A program made the position numbers and the translations under genes. From the NCBI RefSeq assembly GCF_937863835.1, contig NZ_CALMHT010000073.1, positions 23,701-87,700 of the forward strand: a stretch of 64,000 bases of DNA, given 5' to 3'. A model generated the notes under the pieces. That model made no database searches and was not told the DNA's origin. It saw only the letters and a program-made list of their open reading frames with translations. This DNA comes from an uncultured Prevotella sp. (GTDB lineage: Bacteria > Bacteroidota > Bacteroidia > Bacteroidales > Bacteroidaceae). Shown piece by piece: positions 1 to 9,828 of this stretch (position 1 is the stretch's first letter; each line of letters begins with the position of its first letter).

Positions 1-4
1 TAAG

Positions 5-682
5 ATGTATTCAGTTATCGCCCATGATTTGCGGTCACCAATGGGAAGCGTCAAGATGGTATTAAATATGCTCACTATGATGGTCACACCGGAAACATTA
101 GGTCCGGAAATAACAGAATTGATCAGTCAGGCAAATCAGCAGACTGAGGAAGTATTCTCTTTGCTAGACAATTTGTTGAAATGGACAAAGTCACAGACAG
201 GTCGACTCAATGTCGTATTCCAGGATTTCAATACTGACGAACTTATACCTGGCGTTATAGAGATATTCAATATGGTAGCCAGTATGAAACAAATAACATT
301 AAGTTATCTTGATACATCTGAAAAAATAAAGATTCATGCAGACCAAGATATGCTGAAGACCGTATTGCGTAATTTCATAAGCAATGCCATTAAGTTTAGC
401 AATAACGGCAGTAGTATAGAAGTCTTTGTTACAAGGCAAGATAAATTTGCAAAAATCAGTGTTCAAGATCATGGAATGGGTATAAGTGAAGAAAACCAAA
501 GCAAATTGTTTAAGACTGAAACGAACTATACCACATACGGAACAGCTAATGAAGAAGGTTCCGGATTGGGACTATTGTTATGTAAAGATTTCGCTGTTAA
601 AAATGGCGGTGATATTTCATTAGAATCAAAGGAAGGTGTGGGAAGTATATTCAGTATCCTTTTACCAATATGTAATGATTAA
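5..682 (+). CDS. Sensor histidine kinase, C-terminal part (N-terminus probably beyond the window edge)
   Basis: DHp motif 'VIAHDLRSPMGSVKMVL', N box 'NFISNAIKFS', G box 'DHGMGIS', 'GSGLGLLLC'; ORF begins at the window edge. Confidence 0.85.
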   Translation: MYSVIAHDLRSPMGSVKMVLNMLTMMVTPETLGPEITELISQANQQTEEVFSLLDNLLKWTKSQTGRLNVVFQDFNTDELIPGVIEIFNMVASMKQITLSYLDTSEKIKIHADQDMLKTVLRNFISNAIKFSNNGSSIEVFVTRQDKFAKISVQDHGMGISEENQSKLFKTETNYTTYGTANEEGSGLGLLLCKDFAVKNGGDISLESKEGVGSIFSILLPICND

Positions 683-724
683 CATCAAATATAAATATAT
701 CTTGCTTATATCAGAATAAATTTG

Positions 725-732
725 TAACTTTG
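725..732 (+). promoter_or_regulatory. Bacteroidetes-type -7 element TAACTTTG upstream of fabD, with TTG at 702-704
   Basis: TTG-N20-TAACTTTG about 35 bp before the fabD ATG. Confidence 0.6.
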
Positions 733-766
733 CAGCCTAAAATAACAGTTTTAAAATAAAATTATA

Positions 767-1657
767 ATGAAAGCATTTGTATTTCCTGGACAAGGAGCAC
801 AATTTGTTGGTATGGGAAAAGACCTGTATGACAACAATGCATTAGCAAAAGAGTTATTTGACAAGGCAAATGAGATTCTTGGTTACAAAATTACCGATAT
901 CATGTTTAATGGTACTGACGAAGAATTGAAGCAGACAAAAGTTACACAGCCAGCCGTATTCTTACATAGCGTAATTAGCGCATTGTGTATGGGTGACGCT
1001 TTTAAACCGGAAATGACAGCAGGTCATTCACTAGGTGAATTTTCAGCACTCGTAGCTGCCGGAGCTTTAAGTTTTGAAGATGGTCTTAAGTTGGTTTATG
1101 CACGTGCCATGGCAATGCAGAAAGCCTGTGAGGCTGCTCCTTCTACAATGGCTGCTATTGTTGGTCTGTCAGACGCTGATATAGAAGCTGTATGTAATGA
1201 AGTTAATAAACCAGGTGCTGTGTGTGTACCTGCCAATTACAATTGCCCGGGTCAATTGGTTATAAGTGGTAATGTAGACGCTATCAATGATGCTTGTGAA
1301 AAACTGAAGGCTAAAGGTGCCAAACGTGCACTTGTATTGAAGGTTGGAGGAGCATTCCATTCACCACTCATGCAACCTGCAAAAGATGAATTACAGGCAG
1401 CTATAGAGAAGACAAACATTCATACGCCGAAATGTCCTGTTTATCAGAATGTAGATGGAAAACCTCATACAAATCCTGCTGAAATAAAAGAAAATCTTAT
1501 CGCACAACTTACAAGTTCTGTTCGTTGGACAGCTTGTGTTACAAATATGATTGCTGACGGTGCAGATGATTTTACAGAATGTGGACCAGGTAAGGCATTG
1601 CAAGGAATGATTGGTCGTATTGATAAGACTGTAAGTGCTCATGGCATTGAGGCTTAA
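767..1657 (+). CDS. fabD: Malonyl CoA-acyl carrier protein transacylase
   Basis: 'FVFPGQGAQFVGMGKDLY', 'GHSLGEFSALVAAGAL', 'GGAFHSPLMQPA'. Confidence 0.95.
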   Translation: MKAFVFPGQGAQFVGMGKDLYDNNALAKELFDKANEILGYKITDIMFNGTDEELKQTKVTQPAVFLHSVISALCMGDAFKPEMTAGHSLGEFSALVAAGALSFEDGLKLVYARAMAMQKACEAAPSTMAAIVGLSDADIEAVCNEVNKPGAVCVPANYNCPGQLVISGNVDAINDACEKLKAKGAKRALVLKVGGAFHSPLMQPAKDELQAAIEKTNIHTPKCPVYQNVDGKPHTNPAEIKENLIAQLTSSVRWTACVTNMIADGADDFTECGPGKALQGMIGRIDKTVSAHGIEA

Positions 1658-1665
1658 TTTATAGA

Positions 1666-3816
1666 ATGAACCAAAAGATAATTATTTATCAAATTTTCAC
1701 GCGACTTTTCGGCAATCGTAATATTACTTGTAATGAGAATGGTACGCTTGCCGAAAATGGTTGTGGAAAGATGCATGATTTCGACAATGCTACTTTAAAA
1801 CGAATCAAAGATATGGGTGTTACTCATATTTGGTACACTGGTTTGATTCGTCACGCTACTACAACAGATTATACAAGTTTTGGTATACCTATAAATAATC
1901 CGATTGTCGTAAAAGGCAATGCCGGTTCCCCGTATGCTATAACAGACTATTATGATATTGACCCTGATTTGGCTGTTGATGTTAATAATAGAATGAAAGA
2001 GTTTGAGGACTTATTGGCAAGAACACATAAGTCGGGCATGAAAGTCATCATTGATTTTGTACCCAATCATGTGGCAAGAGAATATCATTCAGTCAAGAAA
2101 CCTTCGAAGGTAAAAGATCTTGGTGAAGATGATGATAAAGATAAAGGTTTTGATCCTCAGAATAATTTTTATTATTGTACAGGTCAACCGTTTATAGCCC
2201 CTCGTAGTATAGAAGGAGCGAATCCTTATGAAGAAAACCCTGCAAAAGCTACAGGAAATGATTGCTTTTGTAATTCACCTGGCGTAAACGACTGGTATGA
2301 AACGGTAAAATTGAATTACGGCATTGATTATTGTGATGCAGGAGGACGTTCATATCATTTTCAACCGATTCCAAATACATGGGCAAAAATGCTCGATATA
2401 CTTCTTTTTTGGGCATCAAAGGGTGTAGATGGATTCAGATGTGATATGGCAGAGATGGTTCCAACTGCATTTTGGGGTTGGGCTATTTCTCAGATAAAAG
2501 AAAAATACAAGCATATTATTTTTATCGGTGAAGTATATGACCCTGCCCAATATGGCAGTTATGTAAATAGCGGTTTTGATTATTTATATGATAAGGTTGG
2601 AATGTACGACACTATCAAAGGTGTAATAAGAGGAGAGAGTCCTGCTTCATCCATAACCACCCAATGGCAAACAACGGATTACCTCAAGAATAATATGCTC
2701 TATTTTATGGAGAATCATGATGAACAGCGTATCGCTTCCGACTATTTTGCTGGAGATGCCTTCAAAGCTGTTCCAGGCCTCCTGGTAAGTGTATTGATGC
2801 ACAACAATCCTTTCATGCTTTATGCAGGACAAGAATATGGTGAAAAGGGTATGGATAAAGAAGGTTTTAGTGGCGTTGATGGTCGTACGACGATTTTCGA
2901 TTATTGGGCTATACCTTCGATATATCATGCATATTATAACCGTAAAAGTCTGACATTGGATGAGAAACGACTCTTCGCAATATATGATAGCATATTAAAG
3001 ATAGCCACAAAGGAGAGGGTGATATCAGAAGGACTGTTTTTTGACCTGATGTATGCTAATCCAAAATCTGATTTTTTTGACCCTCAATGCCAGTATGCTT
3101 TTCTTCGAAAATCTAAGAATGAAATGATGCTTGTCGTTGCTAATTTCTCAGATAGAAAAGTTGATTGTAGAATTATAATACCATCCCATGCCTTTGATTA
3201 TTTCGAAATGGATGAGCAGATGGTCACCGCCACTGATTTGATTTCTGGAAATACAGTAGTGGAAAATATATCTAAATCGCAAACATTCAATACAACGGTA
3301 TTGCCATATAGTGGCAGTGTCTATAAATTCAAAATATTGATGAAAGAAGAGGTATACAATTTTAATGAGCATAACAAAGAAGAGTTTCCACCTGCTCATA
3401 CAGCGGAACATTTGTTAAATCAAACAATGATTCGGTTATACGGTTGTGAAAGATCGCGTAACGCTCATATTGAAAGAAAAAAGAGTAAGATAAGTTATAT
3501 TCTGGATCATAAACCGTCGCGTAAGGAAGAGAAAGAAATAGAAACGCGGATGAACCAGCTGATAGAAGAAGATCTTCCTGTAACTTTTGAATATGTGGAT
3601 TTGGAACATATTCCAGAAGGTGTCAATATAGAGAAGTTGCCTGATGATGTGTCAGAGACAGTACGCCTTGTGAAAATTGGGGATTATGATATTTGTCCTT
3701 GTATAGGTAAGCATGTACGCAGTACAAGTCAGATAGGACATTTTGAATTGTTGGGTACAAACTGGGATGAAAATACCCACACATTCAGAATTAGATATAA
3801 AGTGATAAGTAACTAA
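1666..3816 (+). CDS. GH13 alpha-amylase family protein fused in frame to a C-terminal alanyl-tRNA editing (AlaX/AlaRS-like) domain
   Basis: GH13 motifs 'VIIDFVPNHVARE', 'GVDGFRCDMAE', 'IFIGEVYD', 'FMENHDEQR'; C-terminal part from M559 (nt 3340) has 'HTAEHLLNQTM' (HxxxH) and 'CPCIGKHV' (CxxxH). Confidence 0.85.
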   Translation: MNQKIIIYQIFTRLFGNRNITCNENGTLAENGCGKMHDFDNATLKRIKDMGVTHIWYTGLIRHATTTDYTSFGIPINNPIVVKGNAGSPYAITDYYDIDPDLAVDVNNRMKEFEDLLARTHKSGMKVIIDFVPNHVAREYHSVKKPSKVKDLGEDDDKDKGFDPQNNFYYCTGQPFIAPRSIEGANPYEENPAKATGNDCFCNSPGVNDWYETVKLNYGIDYCDAGGRSYHFQPIPNTWAKMLDILLFWASKGVDGFRCDMAEMVPTAFWGWAISQIKEKYKHIIFIGEVYDPAQYGSYVNSGFDYLYDKVGMYDTIKGVIRGESPASSITTQWQTTDYLKNNMLYFMENHDEQRIASDYFAGDAFKAVPGLLVSVLMHNNPFMLYAGQEYGEKGMDKEGFSGVDGRTTIFDYWAIPSIYHAYYNRKSLTLDEKRLFAIYDSILKIATKERVISEGLFFDLMYANPKSDFFDPQCQYAFLRKSKNEMMLVVANFSDRKVDCRIIIPSHAFDYFEMDEQMVTATDLISGNTVVENISKSQTFNTTVLPYSGSVYKFKILMKEEVYNFNEHNKEEFPPAHTAEHLLNQTMIRLYGCERSRNAHIERKKSKISYILDHKPSRKEEKEIETRMNQLIEEDLPVTFEYVDLEHIPEGVNIEKLPDDVSETVRLVKIGDYDICPCIGKHVRSTSQIGHFELLGTNWDENTHTFRIRYKVISN

Positions 3817-3817
3817 T

Positions 3818-3846
3818 AAAAAGAGGCTTATAATAAGCCTCTTTTT
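3818..3846. terminator. Bidirectional intrinsic terminator between convergent genes
   Basis: AAAAAGAGGCTTA-taa-TAAGCCTCTTTTT. Confidence 0.8.
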
Positions 3847-4900
3847 ATATTTTTATTTTCATGAAGACCGGAATATGATCTGAATAAGTCAACACTTTTG
3901 TATAATACGTTATACCTTTCATGTTTTTATCATTGAAGATATAATCAATTCTAACTTTTTTCTTACCTCTGAATGTCCACATAAAACCACTGCCGCATTC
4001 TTTGAAACCATCTTCCATATCACCTCGCAATGTGTTATATACGAAAGAATATGGTACATCATTAAAGTCTCCGCATAGTATTTTAGGCTTTGAGGTATTG
4101 TGCTTTTCGTTGGCTATAATGGTAGCTTGTCCAGCCCTGACCATCATCCCCATCATGTAGTTACCATATATGGCCTGTAAAACCCGGTTCGTTTCCACAT
4201 CCTGTCCATTGCTCACCATCTTGCCGGCTGCATGAAGAGTAGAATTTATTCCAGTCGTTTCCATGTGGACATTGAAAATTCTCACCTGCTTTCCTTTTAT
4301 ATTAATATCAGCCCATAACGCACTGTTATTTGACTCTTCAAATAATATATTCTTGGAATCAATAATAGGGAATTTACTATATATAACCATATCCCCCTTA
4401 CCCATTGCCATGTATTTGAAATACTTCAGAAATTTTGTTTGATTCTTTGAATCACCGGCCAAATCGGAATACTCTTGTATGCACAGAATGTCAACGTTTT
4501 GACGTTCCATTTCCATCAGGATGTCTTGCGCAATAAATCCAGATGCCTCTTTTCCAAATCTTCCAACATTATATGTCGCAATCTTTACGCCATCCTGTGC
4601 CTCTGCATCACTGGGTTGGGAACGCAACTGAAACAATGTACCGATATAACTCCAGCAGCACAATATTGCGATTGCCGGAATAACAGCCCAGTGCCATCTG
4701 CGTCTTATCATCCAATAGACAAGAAGAATAAAGTCACCGATTAATAGCAATGGGAGAGCAAAACACAACATAGCTTTAGCTGTGTTGCCCGCAGGGTTTT
4801 CACTTCCGCCCCATAATCCAACAAACGTAAATATCATCATTACAATTGTAATGACAAGGATGATAAAAGAAAAATATTTGTATACAGCAAGTTTTGCCAT
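3845..4900 (-). CDS. Endonuclease/exonuclease/phosphatase family protein with N-terminal membrane helices
   Basis: 'KIATYNVGRFG', 'CIQEY', 'FNVHMETT', 'CGDFNDVPYS', 'RIDYIF', 'YSDHIPV'. Confidence 0.85.
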   Translation of the reverse strand: MAKLAVYKYFSFIILVITIVMMIFTFVGLWGGSENPAGNTAKAMLCFALPLLLIGDFILLVYWMIRRRWHWAVIPAIAILCCWSYIGTLFQLRSQPSDAEAQDGVKIATYNVGRFGKEASGFIAQDILMEMERQNVDILCIQEYSDLAGDSKNQTKFLKYFKYMAMGKGDMVIYSKFPIIDSKNILFEESNNSALWADINIKGKQVRIFNVHMETTGINSTLHAAGKMVSNGQDVETNRVLQAIYGNYMMGMMVRAGQATIIANEKHNTSKPKILCGDFNDVPYSFVYNTLRGDMEDGFKECGSGFMWTFRGKKKVRIDYIFNDKNMKGITYYTKVLTYSDHIPVFMKIKI

Positions 4901-4905
4901 TAATA

Positions 4906-6111
4906 TTATTTATTTATATATTTATCTATCATTGTACGCAAACTCTCTATACGGAACGGTTTAGCCAAGAAATCTACACAGCCTGCATCTTTTGCTTTTT
5001 GCACATCAGTTGAGAACGCAAATGCACTTAATGCTATTATAGGTAAATCAGGATAAACTTCTTTTATGATTCTTGTCGCATCCAGACCATCCATATTAGG
5101 CATCTTCATATCCATCAGGATTATATCTGGTCTCAGCTCTTCATTTAATGTTACAGCTTCAATGCCGTCTTTAGCCCTAACCAGTTTGTATAATTTTTCC
5201 AATACAATACGTACAAGTTCATAGTTATTGTCAGAATCTTCTGCTACTAATATGAGTTTTTTCTTGGATTCGGCAACAGCGTCTACCCTGATTGTCTTTG
5301 ATATGGTGCGTAGTGATGAATCAGTACGGTCTTCGGACAAATGGAATGGGAATGTGAAAGAGAAAATAGAGCCTTCGCCATAGGATGATTCGAGGAACAT
5401 TTCACCTCCCATCTTTTCAACAATCATCTTGCTGAGAGGCAAACCTAAGCCGAATCCTTTCTTTTCTCCTGTAAACCCGCTATCATTGCTTTCATATAGT
5501 TCAAAGATTCTCTTCTGATCTTCTGGTTTGATTCCTTCTCCGGTATCTTGAACGAAAAATTTGATTTTCGTATTTCTGTCTACCAGTCTATATCCAATTG
5601 TAATAGTTCCTTTTGTAGTATGTTTGAGGGCATTGCTGATAAGATTAGAAAAGACTTGCATTAATCTGTTCTTATCTGTCTCCATGAATAAATCATCTCC
5701 GTATTTTTCGAGAACGATACTGATTTCGTCATTAACACGAAGTTTGAAAATATTCTTAATCTCCTGGCACATTGCCGTCAGGTTGATATTGGCTTTAGTA
5801 ATTGAAATATCGCCCTGTTCTACTTTAGACAAATCCAATATTTCATTGATAAGCACAGTTAGTCTACTACTGTTACTTTCAATGATGCCAAGGTATTTCA
5901 TCCTTTCATCTGCTGAATCTGTTTCAGCGATAATACGTGAGAAACCTTCAATTGCATTTAAAGGTGTTCTGATTTCATGACTCATGTTAGCAAGAAAAAG
6001 AGATTTCATTTTGCTCGCTTTTTCTGCTTTTTCCGCTTTTTCTTCGTATTCCTTGATCTTACGGTTCGCTTCAGCTAATCTTCTTATTAATTCACTTTTT
6101 TCGTCCTGCAT
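4906..6111 (-). CDS. Hybrid histidine kinase / response regulator receiver protein (soluble)
   Basis: 'FLANMSHEIRTPLNAIEGFS', 'NLISNALKHT', 'DTGEGI', 'GFGLGLPLSK', receiver 'ILVAEDSDNNYELV', 'DIILMDMKMPNMDGLDATR', 'ALSAFAF', 'FLAKPF'. Confidence 0.9.
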   Translation of the reverse strand: MQDEKSELIRRLAEANRKIKEYEEKAEKAEKASKMKSLFLANMSHEIRTPLNAIEGFSRIIAETDSADERMKYLGIIESNSSRLTVLINEILDLSKVEQGDISITKANINLTAMCQEIKNIFKLRVNDEISIVLEKYGDDLFMETDKNRLMQVFSNLISNALKHTTKGTITIGYRLVDRNTKIKFFVQDTGEGIKPEDQKRIFELYESNDSGFTGEKKGFGLGLPLSKMIVEKMGGEMFLESSYGEGSIFSFTFPFHLSEDRTDSSLRTISKTIRVDAVAESKKKLILVAEDSDNNYELVRIVLEKLYKLVRAKDGIEAVTLNEELRPDIILMDMKMPNMDGLDATRIIKEVYPDLPIIALSAFAFSTDVQKAKDAGCVDFLAKPFRIESLRTMIDKYINK

Positions 6112-6192
6112 ATTACAAACTCCTCAATATTTATGGGCAAATATACTATTTTTTTTTTAATTACACCTTACTATATGATTTTTTTTTTAGTA

Positions 6193-7377
6193 TTAACTTC
6201 GTTTTGCTTTTTCCCAAGAACCATCTTTCTTTTCGTATAGATATTTCATACCTCTAAATACGTTTATATTCATAAATAGAAAATAATATAAAATATAAGC
6301 TATTCTTGTGTTTTTATTCTGTCTATAATTGTAATATCCATAGTATGCTATCATGTAGAATATAATTTGTGAAATCAGTATGACGTTGTATATTAGTTCG
6401 TTACTAAATATAAGATAAATATTTAGTGGAATGAGTAGTAACAGTGCAATAGGGGTTATACTCCATCGTAACACCCTATGCGATATATATTGAAATGTCA
6501 CAACCGGTTTGAAAAACGGATTAAGGAGTTTTCTTAATCTGTATATACTTTGTAATCCACCAGCTGCGATACGTCTTTTTCTTTTAGATTCTTCATGCAT
6601 ATTAGCAGATCCGTATTCCACCGCGTAAGCGTCTTTTGTATATGCGATTTTGTGTCCATTTGATAGTATTTCCATACTCATAATAAAGTCGTCCAGTAAA
6701 GTGTCTTCTGGCATACTATGAAACAAATCGGTTCTAATAGCAAACAATTCACCTGCTGCACCCATAGTGGAGTATAGTTCATTATCCCATTTTTTCAGAG
6801 TACTTTCATATTTCCAGTACAATCCTTCACCTTCAGATGCCGTCTCCGACTTTTCAGTAGTTTTGGTCTTAACTCTTTTTTCTCCAGAAACGCAACCTAC
6901 TGTTGGATTTTGGAATTGCCTTACAATTTCATTAATCGCATTTTCGTTAAGCATTGTGTTGGCATCTGTGAATGCGACGAGTGGGGTAGTGACATGATTG
7001 ATTCCATGATTTAAAGCTGCGGTCTTTCCTTTCCTTTCGGGTGTATAAACCACTTTTACATTGGGATAGCCCGACAGAATACTGTTTGTTTTATCTGTAC
7101 TTCCATCTGTTACCCATAAGATTACTAATTTGTCTTTGGGGTACGACAGACTGTTGCAGTTTTCCATCTTTTCTTTAATAATGGCTTCTTCGTTATAAGC
7201 GCATATCAATAGAGTAATCTCTGGCAGATGTTCATTGTTGTTCATAGGAGGTAATTCAGGTTTACCCATGAATATTCTTTTAACTTTCACAAGAATATAT
7301 AGTAATATACCGTAGCCGATATATGTGTAAAAGATAATGAATAGGCAACTCCAAAATAGTATCTTAATCGTATCCAT
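6193..7377 (-). CDS. Family 2 glycosyltransferase, membrane-bound
   Basis: 'ITLLICAYNEEAIIKEKMENC', 'VTDGSTDKT', 'FTDANTML', 'LDDFIMSMEI', C-terminal TM helices; internal ATG at 7377 preferred as start. Confidence 0.85.
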   Translation of the reverse strand: MDTIKILFWSCLFIIFYTYIGYGILLYILVKVKRIFMGKPELPPMNNNEHLPEITLLICAYNEEAIIKEKMENCNSLSYPKDKLVILWVTDGSTDKTNSILSGYPNVKVVYTPERKGKTAALNHGINHVTTPLVAFTDANTMLNENAINEIVRQFQNPTVGCVSGEKRVKTKTTEKSETASEGEGLYWKYESTLKKWDNELYSTMGAAGELFAIRTDLFHSMPEDTLLDDFIMSMEILSNGHKIAYTKDAYAVEYGSANMHEESKRKRRIAAGGLQSIYRLRKLLNPFFKPVVTFQYISHRVLRWSITPIALLLLIPLNIYLIFSNELIYNVILISQIIFYMIAYYGYYNYRQNKNTRIAYILYYFLFMNINVFRGMKYLYEKKDGSWEKAKRS

Positions 7378-7426
7378 GGTAAAACTTTTTGCAAATAAAC
7401 AAAAATTTATTGACATAGACAAAAAA

Positions 7427-7462
7427 AATAAGGCTGAATTTATAATTTTATTCAGCCTTATT
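7427..7462 (-). terminator. Intrinsic terminator after RNase G gene
   Basis: AATAAGGCTGAAT / ATTCAGCCTTATT stem with flanking T/A tracts. Confidence 0.7.
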
Positions 7463-7463
7463 T

Positions 7464-9038
7464 TTATTTTGTTTCAATTTCTTCTTTCATATCAATGAAT
7501 TCACCTTTAGAACTATAAAATTCATATTGCAGGAAGGCCATCTTTTGTGATGAGATGACATGTACTCCGAGACCATATTTCATTTGCCACTTACGTTTTA
7601 ATGAGATAAGTCCTTTGTCTATATATGCTGCAACATAAGGATGAACATGAAGATAGAAATTCTTGATACCGATCTTGTTAACCAGATTATCAATTTTGCT
7701 CTCCAATTGGTCTGTGAAAATGATACTTGATTTTATTACACCTTTTCCAAAACATGTAGGACATGTCTCCTCTACATTCACATCTATAGCAGGTCTTACG
7801 CGTTGTCTCGTAATCTGCATTAAACCGAATTTGCTTAGAGGCAGAATATTATGTCTAGCTCTGTCTTTCTGCATGTTTTTACACATACGTTCATATAGTA
7901 ATTGTCTGTCTTCAGCTTTGTTCATATCGATGAAGTCGACAACTATTATACCACCCATATCCCGAAGACGTAATTGTCTTGCCAATTCATCGGCAGCCCC
8001 TAGGTTAACATCAAGTGCGTTAGCTTCCTGGCCGTTCTCTGATTTGGATCTGTTACCACTATTTACATCTACAACATGTAAAGCTTCTGTATGTTCGATA
8101 ATGAGGTATGCACCGTGTTTGTAATTTACTGTTTTACCAAACGATGATTTTATCTGTTTGGTAACGTTGAAATTATCAAATATGGGAACATGCCCATTGT
8201 ATAACTTTACAATATTGGCCTTTTCAGGGGCTATTAATGTAACATAATGTTTGATTTCTTTATAAACTTCCTCATCATTTACATGTATTGCCTCGTATGA
8301 TGGATTAAATAGGTCGCGCAGCATAGCAACGGTTCTGCTTGTTTCCTCAAAGATCAGTTGTGGACGTTGTGATGTCTTTTGGATTTTTTCCAAAGCATCT
8401 TCCCAACGTTTTACCAATACTTTCATTTCGGTATCAAGTTCGACTACTCGTTTACCTTCAGCTACAGTTCTTACTATAACCCCCATGTTCTTCGGCTTAA
8501 TACTTTGTATGAGTTGTTTAAGTCTAGCACGTTCTTCGCCACTTTTTATTTTCGAAGATACCGATACCTTGTCATTGAAAGGTATGATAACTAGATATCT
8601 TCCGGCAAAACTTATTTCACCAGTCAGCCTTGGACCTTTTGTTGATATAGGTTCCTTGACTACCTGTACTAAAACTTCTTGTCCTGCTTTAAGTATGTTC
8701 TGAACGCTACCGTCTTTTCTGATGTCCGGTAGATGTTGCGCTTTCGCAAATGGGAAAAGTTTTTTATTATCACTTTCTACCTGTTTCAGGTATTTAATAT
8801 GAGAGTCAAATTGATTACCTAAATCAAGATAATGCAGAAAGGCATCGCGCTCATATCCAACGTCGACGAAAGACGCATTCAGTCCTGGCATTAGCTTTTT
8901 TACTTTAGCTACATAAATATTGCCAACTGAGAATGAAGCCTTGCGTGGTTCGTTTTGATATTCTACCAGACTTTTGTCTTCAAGAAGTGCAAATGAGACT
9001 TCTTTAGGTTGGACATCGATAACAACTTCACTTGTCAT
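7464..9038 (-). CDS. rng: Ribonuclease G / E family
   Basis: S1-like 'GNIYVAKVKKLMPGLNASFVDVGYERDAFLHY', 'VDVNSGNRSK', 'GGIIVVDFIDM', 'CPTCFGKG'. Confidence 0.92.
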   Translation of the reverse strand: MTSEVVIDVQPKEVSFALLEDKSLVEYQNEPRKASFSVGNIYVAKVKKLMPGLNASFVDVGYERDAFLHYLDLGNQFDSHIKYLKQVESDNKKLFPFAKAQHLPDIRKDGSVQNILKAGQEVLVQVVKEPISTKGPRLTGEISFAGRYLVIIPFNDKVSVSSKIKSGEERARLKQLIQSIKPKNMGVIVRTVAEGKRVVELDTEMKVLVKRWEDALEKIQKTSQRPQLIFEETSRTVAMLRDLFNPSYEAIHVNDEEVYKEIKHYVTLIAPEKANIVKLYNGHVPIFDNFNVTKQIKSSFGKTVNYKHGAYLIIEHTEALHVVDVNSGNRSKSENGQEANALDVNLGAADELARQLRLRDMGGIIVVDFIDMNKAEDRQLLYERMCKNMQKDRARHNILPLSKFGLMQITRQRVRPAIDVNVEETCPTCFGKGVIKSSIIFTDQLESKIDNLVNKIGIKNFYLHVHPYVAAYIDKGLISLKRKWQMKYGLGVHVISSQKMAFLQYEFYSSKGEFIDMKEEIETK

Positions 9039-9117
9039 TTACTCTTTTTATTAATCAATTAATTTATCAGTTATTCTGAGTATATCAATCATACTCAAAA
9101 TCAAAATTTAGAAAAAA

Positions 9118-9157
9118 GGGTGTGCTAAAAAAAGTATTACTCTTTTTCAGCACACCC
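9118..9157 (-). terminator. Intrinsic terminator after the small basic protein gene
   Basis: GGGTGTGCT / AGCACACCC stem followed on the minus strand by TTTTTT; a second small hairpin TCAGTC-cgaata-GACTGA at 9159-9176. Confidence 0.75.
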
Positions 9158-9188
9158 CTCAGTCCGAATAGACTGACGAGCAAATCTT

Positions 9189-9278
9189 TTATTTGCTCTT
9201 ATGTCTGTTCTTTCTTAATCTTTTCTTACGTTTGTGAGTAGCCATCTTGTGGCCTTTTTTCTTTTTTCCGCTTGGCAT
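9189..9278 (-). CDS. 29-aa basic protein MPSGKKKKGHKMATHKRKKRLRKNRHKSK, probable AURKAIP1/COX24-domain ribosomal-type small protein
   Basis: Read directly on the minus strand with ATG and TAA in frame; Lys/Arg/His-rich; lies between HU gene and terminator; absent from the ORF track because of its length. Confidence 0.8.
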   Translation of the reverse strand: MPSGKKKKGHKMATHKRKKRLRKNRHKSK

Positions 9279-9319
9279 AGCTTTATACTATTAAAATTGT
9301 TAAATATTATGATATATAA

Positions 9320-9595
9320 TTATTCGTTCATCTTTTCAACGAATGATTTAGCTGGCTTGAATGATGGTACATCTCTAGCTTCTACTAATATTGTCGTTTC
9401 TTTGGATATATTACGTGCCGTCTTTGGCGCTCTGTGCTTGATGGCAAAAGTACCAAAACCTCTTAGGTATACATTTTCCTTATTAGTTAAGCTGTCACGT
9501 AACGTATCCATGAATGCTTCTACAACAGTAGTAACATCTTTCTTTTGTAGACCTGTTTCTTTAAAAATCTTGTCTATAATTTCAGCTTTTGTCAT
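9320..9595 (-). CDS. HU/IHF family DNA-binding protein
   Basis: 'MTKAEIIDKIFKETGLQKKDVTTVVEAFMDTLRDSL', 'VYLRGFGTFAIKHRAPKTARNI'; start moved to internal ATG at 9595. Confidence 0.93.
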   Translation of the reverse strand: MTKAEIIDKIFKETGLQKKDVTTVVEAFMDTLRDSLTNKENVYLRGFGTFAIKHRAPKTARNISKETTILVEARDVPSFKPAKSFVEKMNE

Positions 9596-9767
9596 ATTCT
9601 TTCTCTTGAATTTCGTATTATTGTTAATTCTGAGATGCAAAGTTACTAGTTTTCAGTGGGAAATAAAAATTTATTTCGCTTTTTTTTCTAAAAAACACAA
9701 TAAATCAAGATATTTATTTGATTTATAGATGATTATCATATTATATGGTAACCTATTCAAATAAATA

Positions 9768-9797
9768 GCGCTGTGTCATACATCTCTGACACAGCGC
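9768..9797 (-). terminator. Hairpin downstream of nifJ
   Basis: Perfect 11-bp stem GCGCTGTGTCA / TGACACAGCGC. Confidence 0.6.
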
Positions 9798-9828
9798 ATA
9801 TTTATTTATGTTGATTGACGATCGAGTG

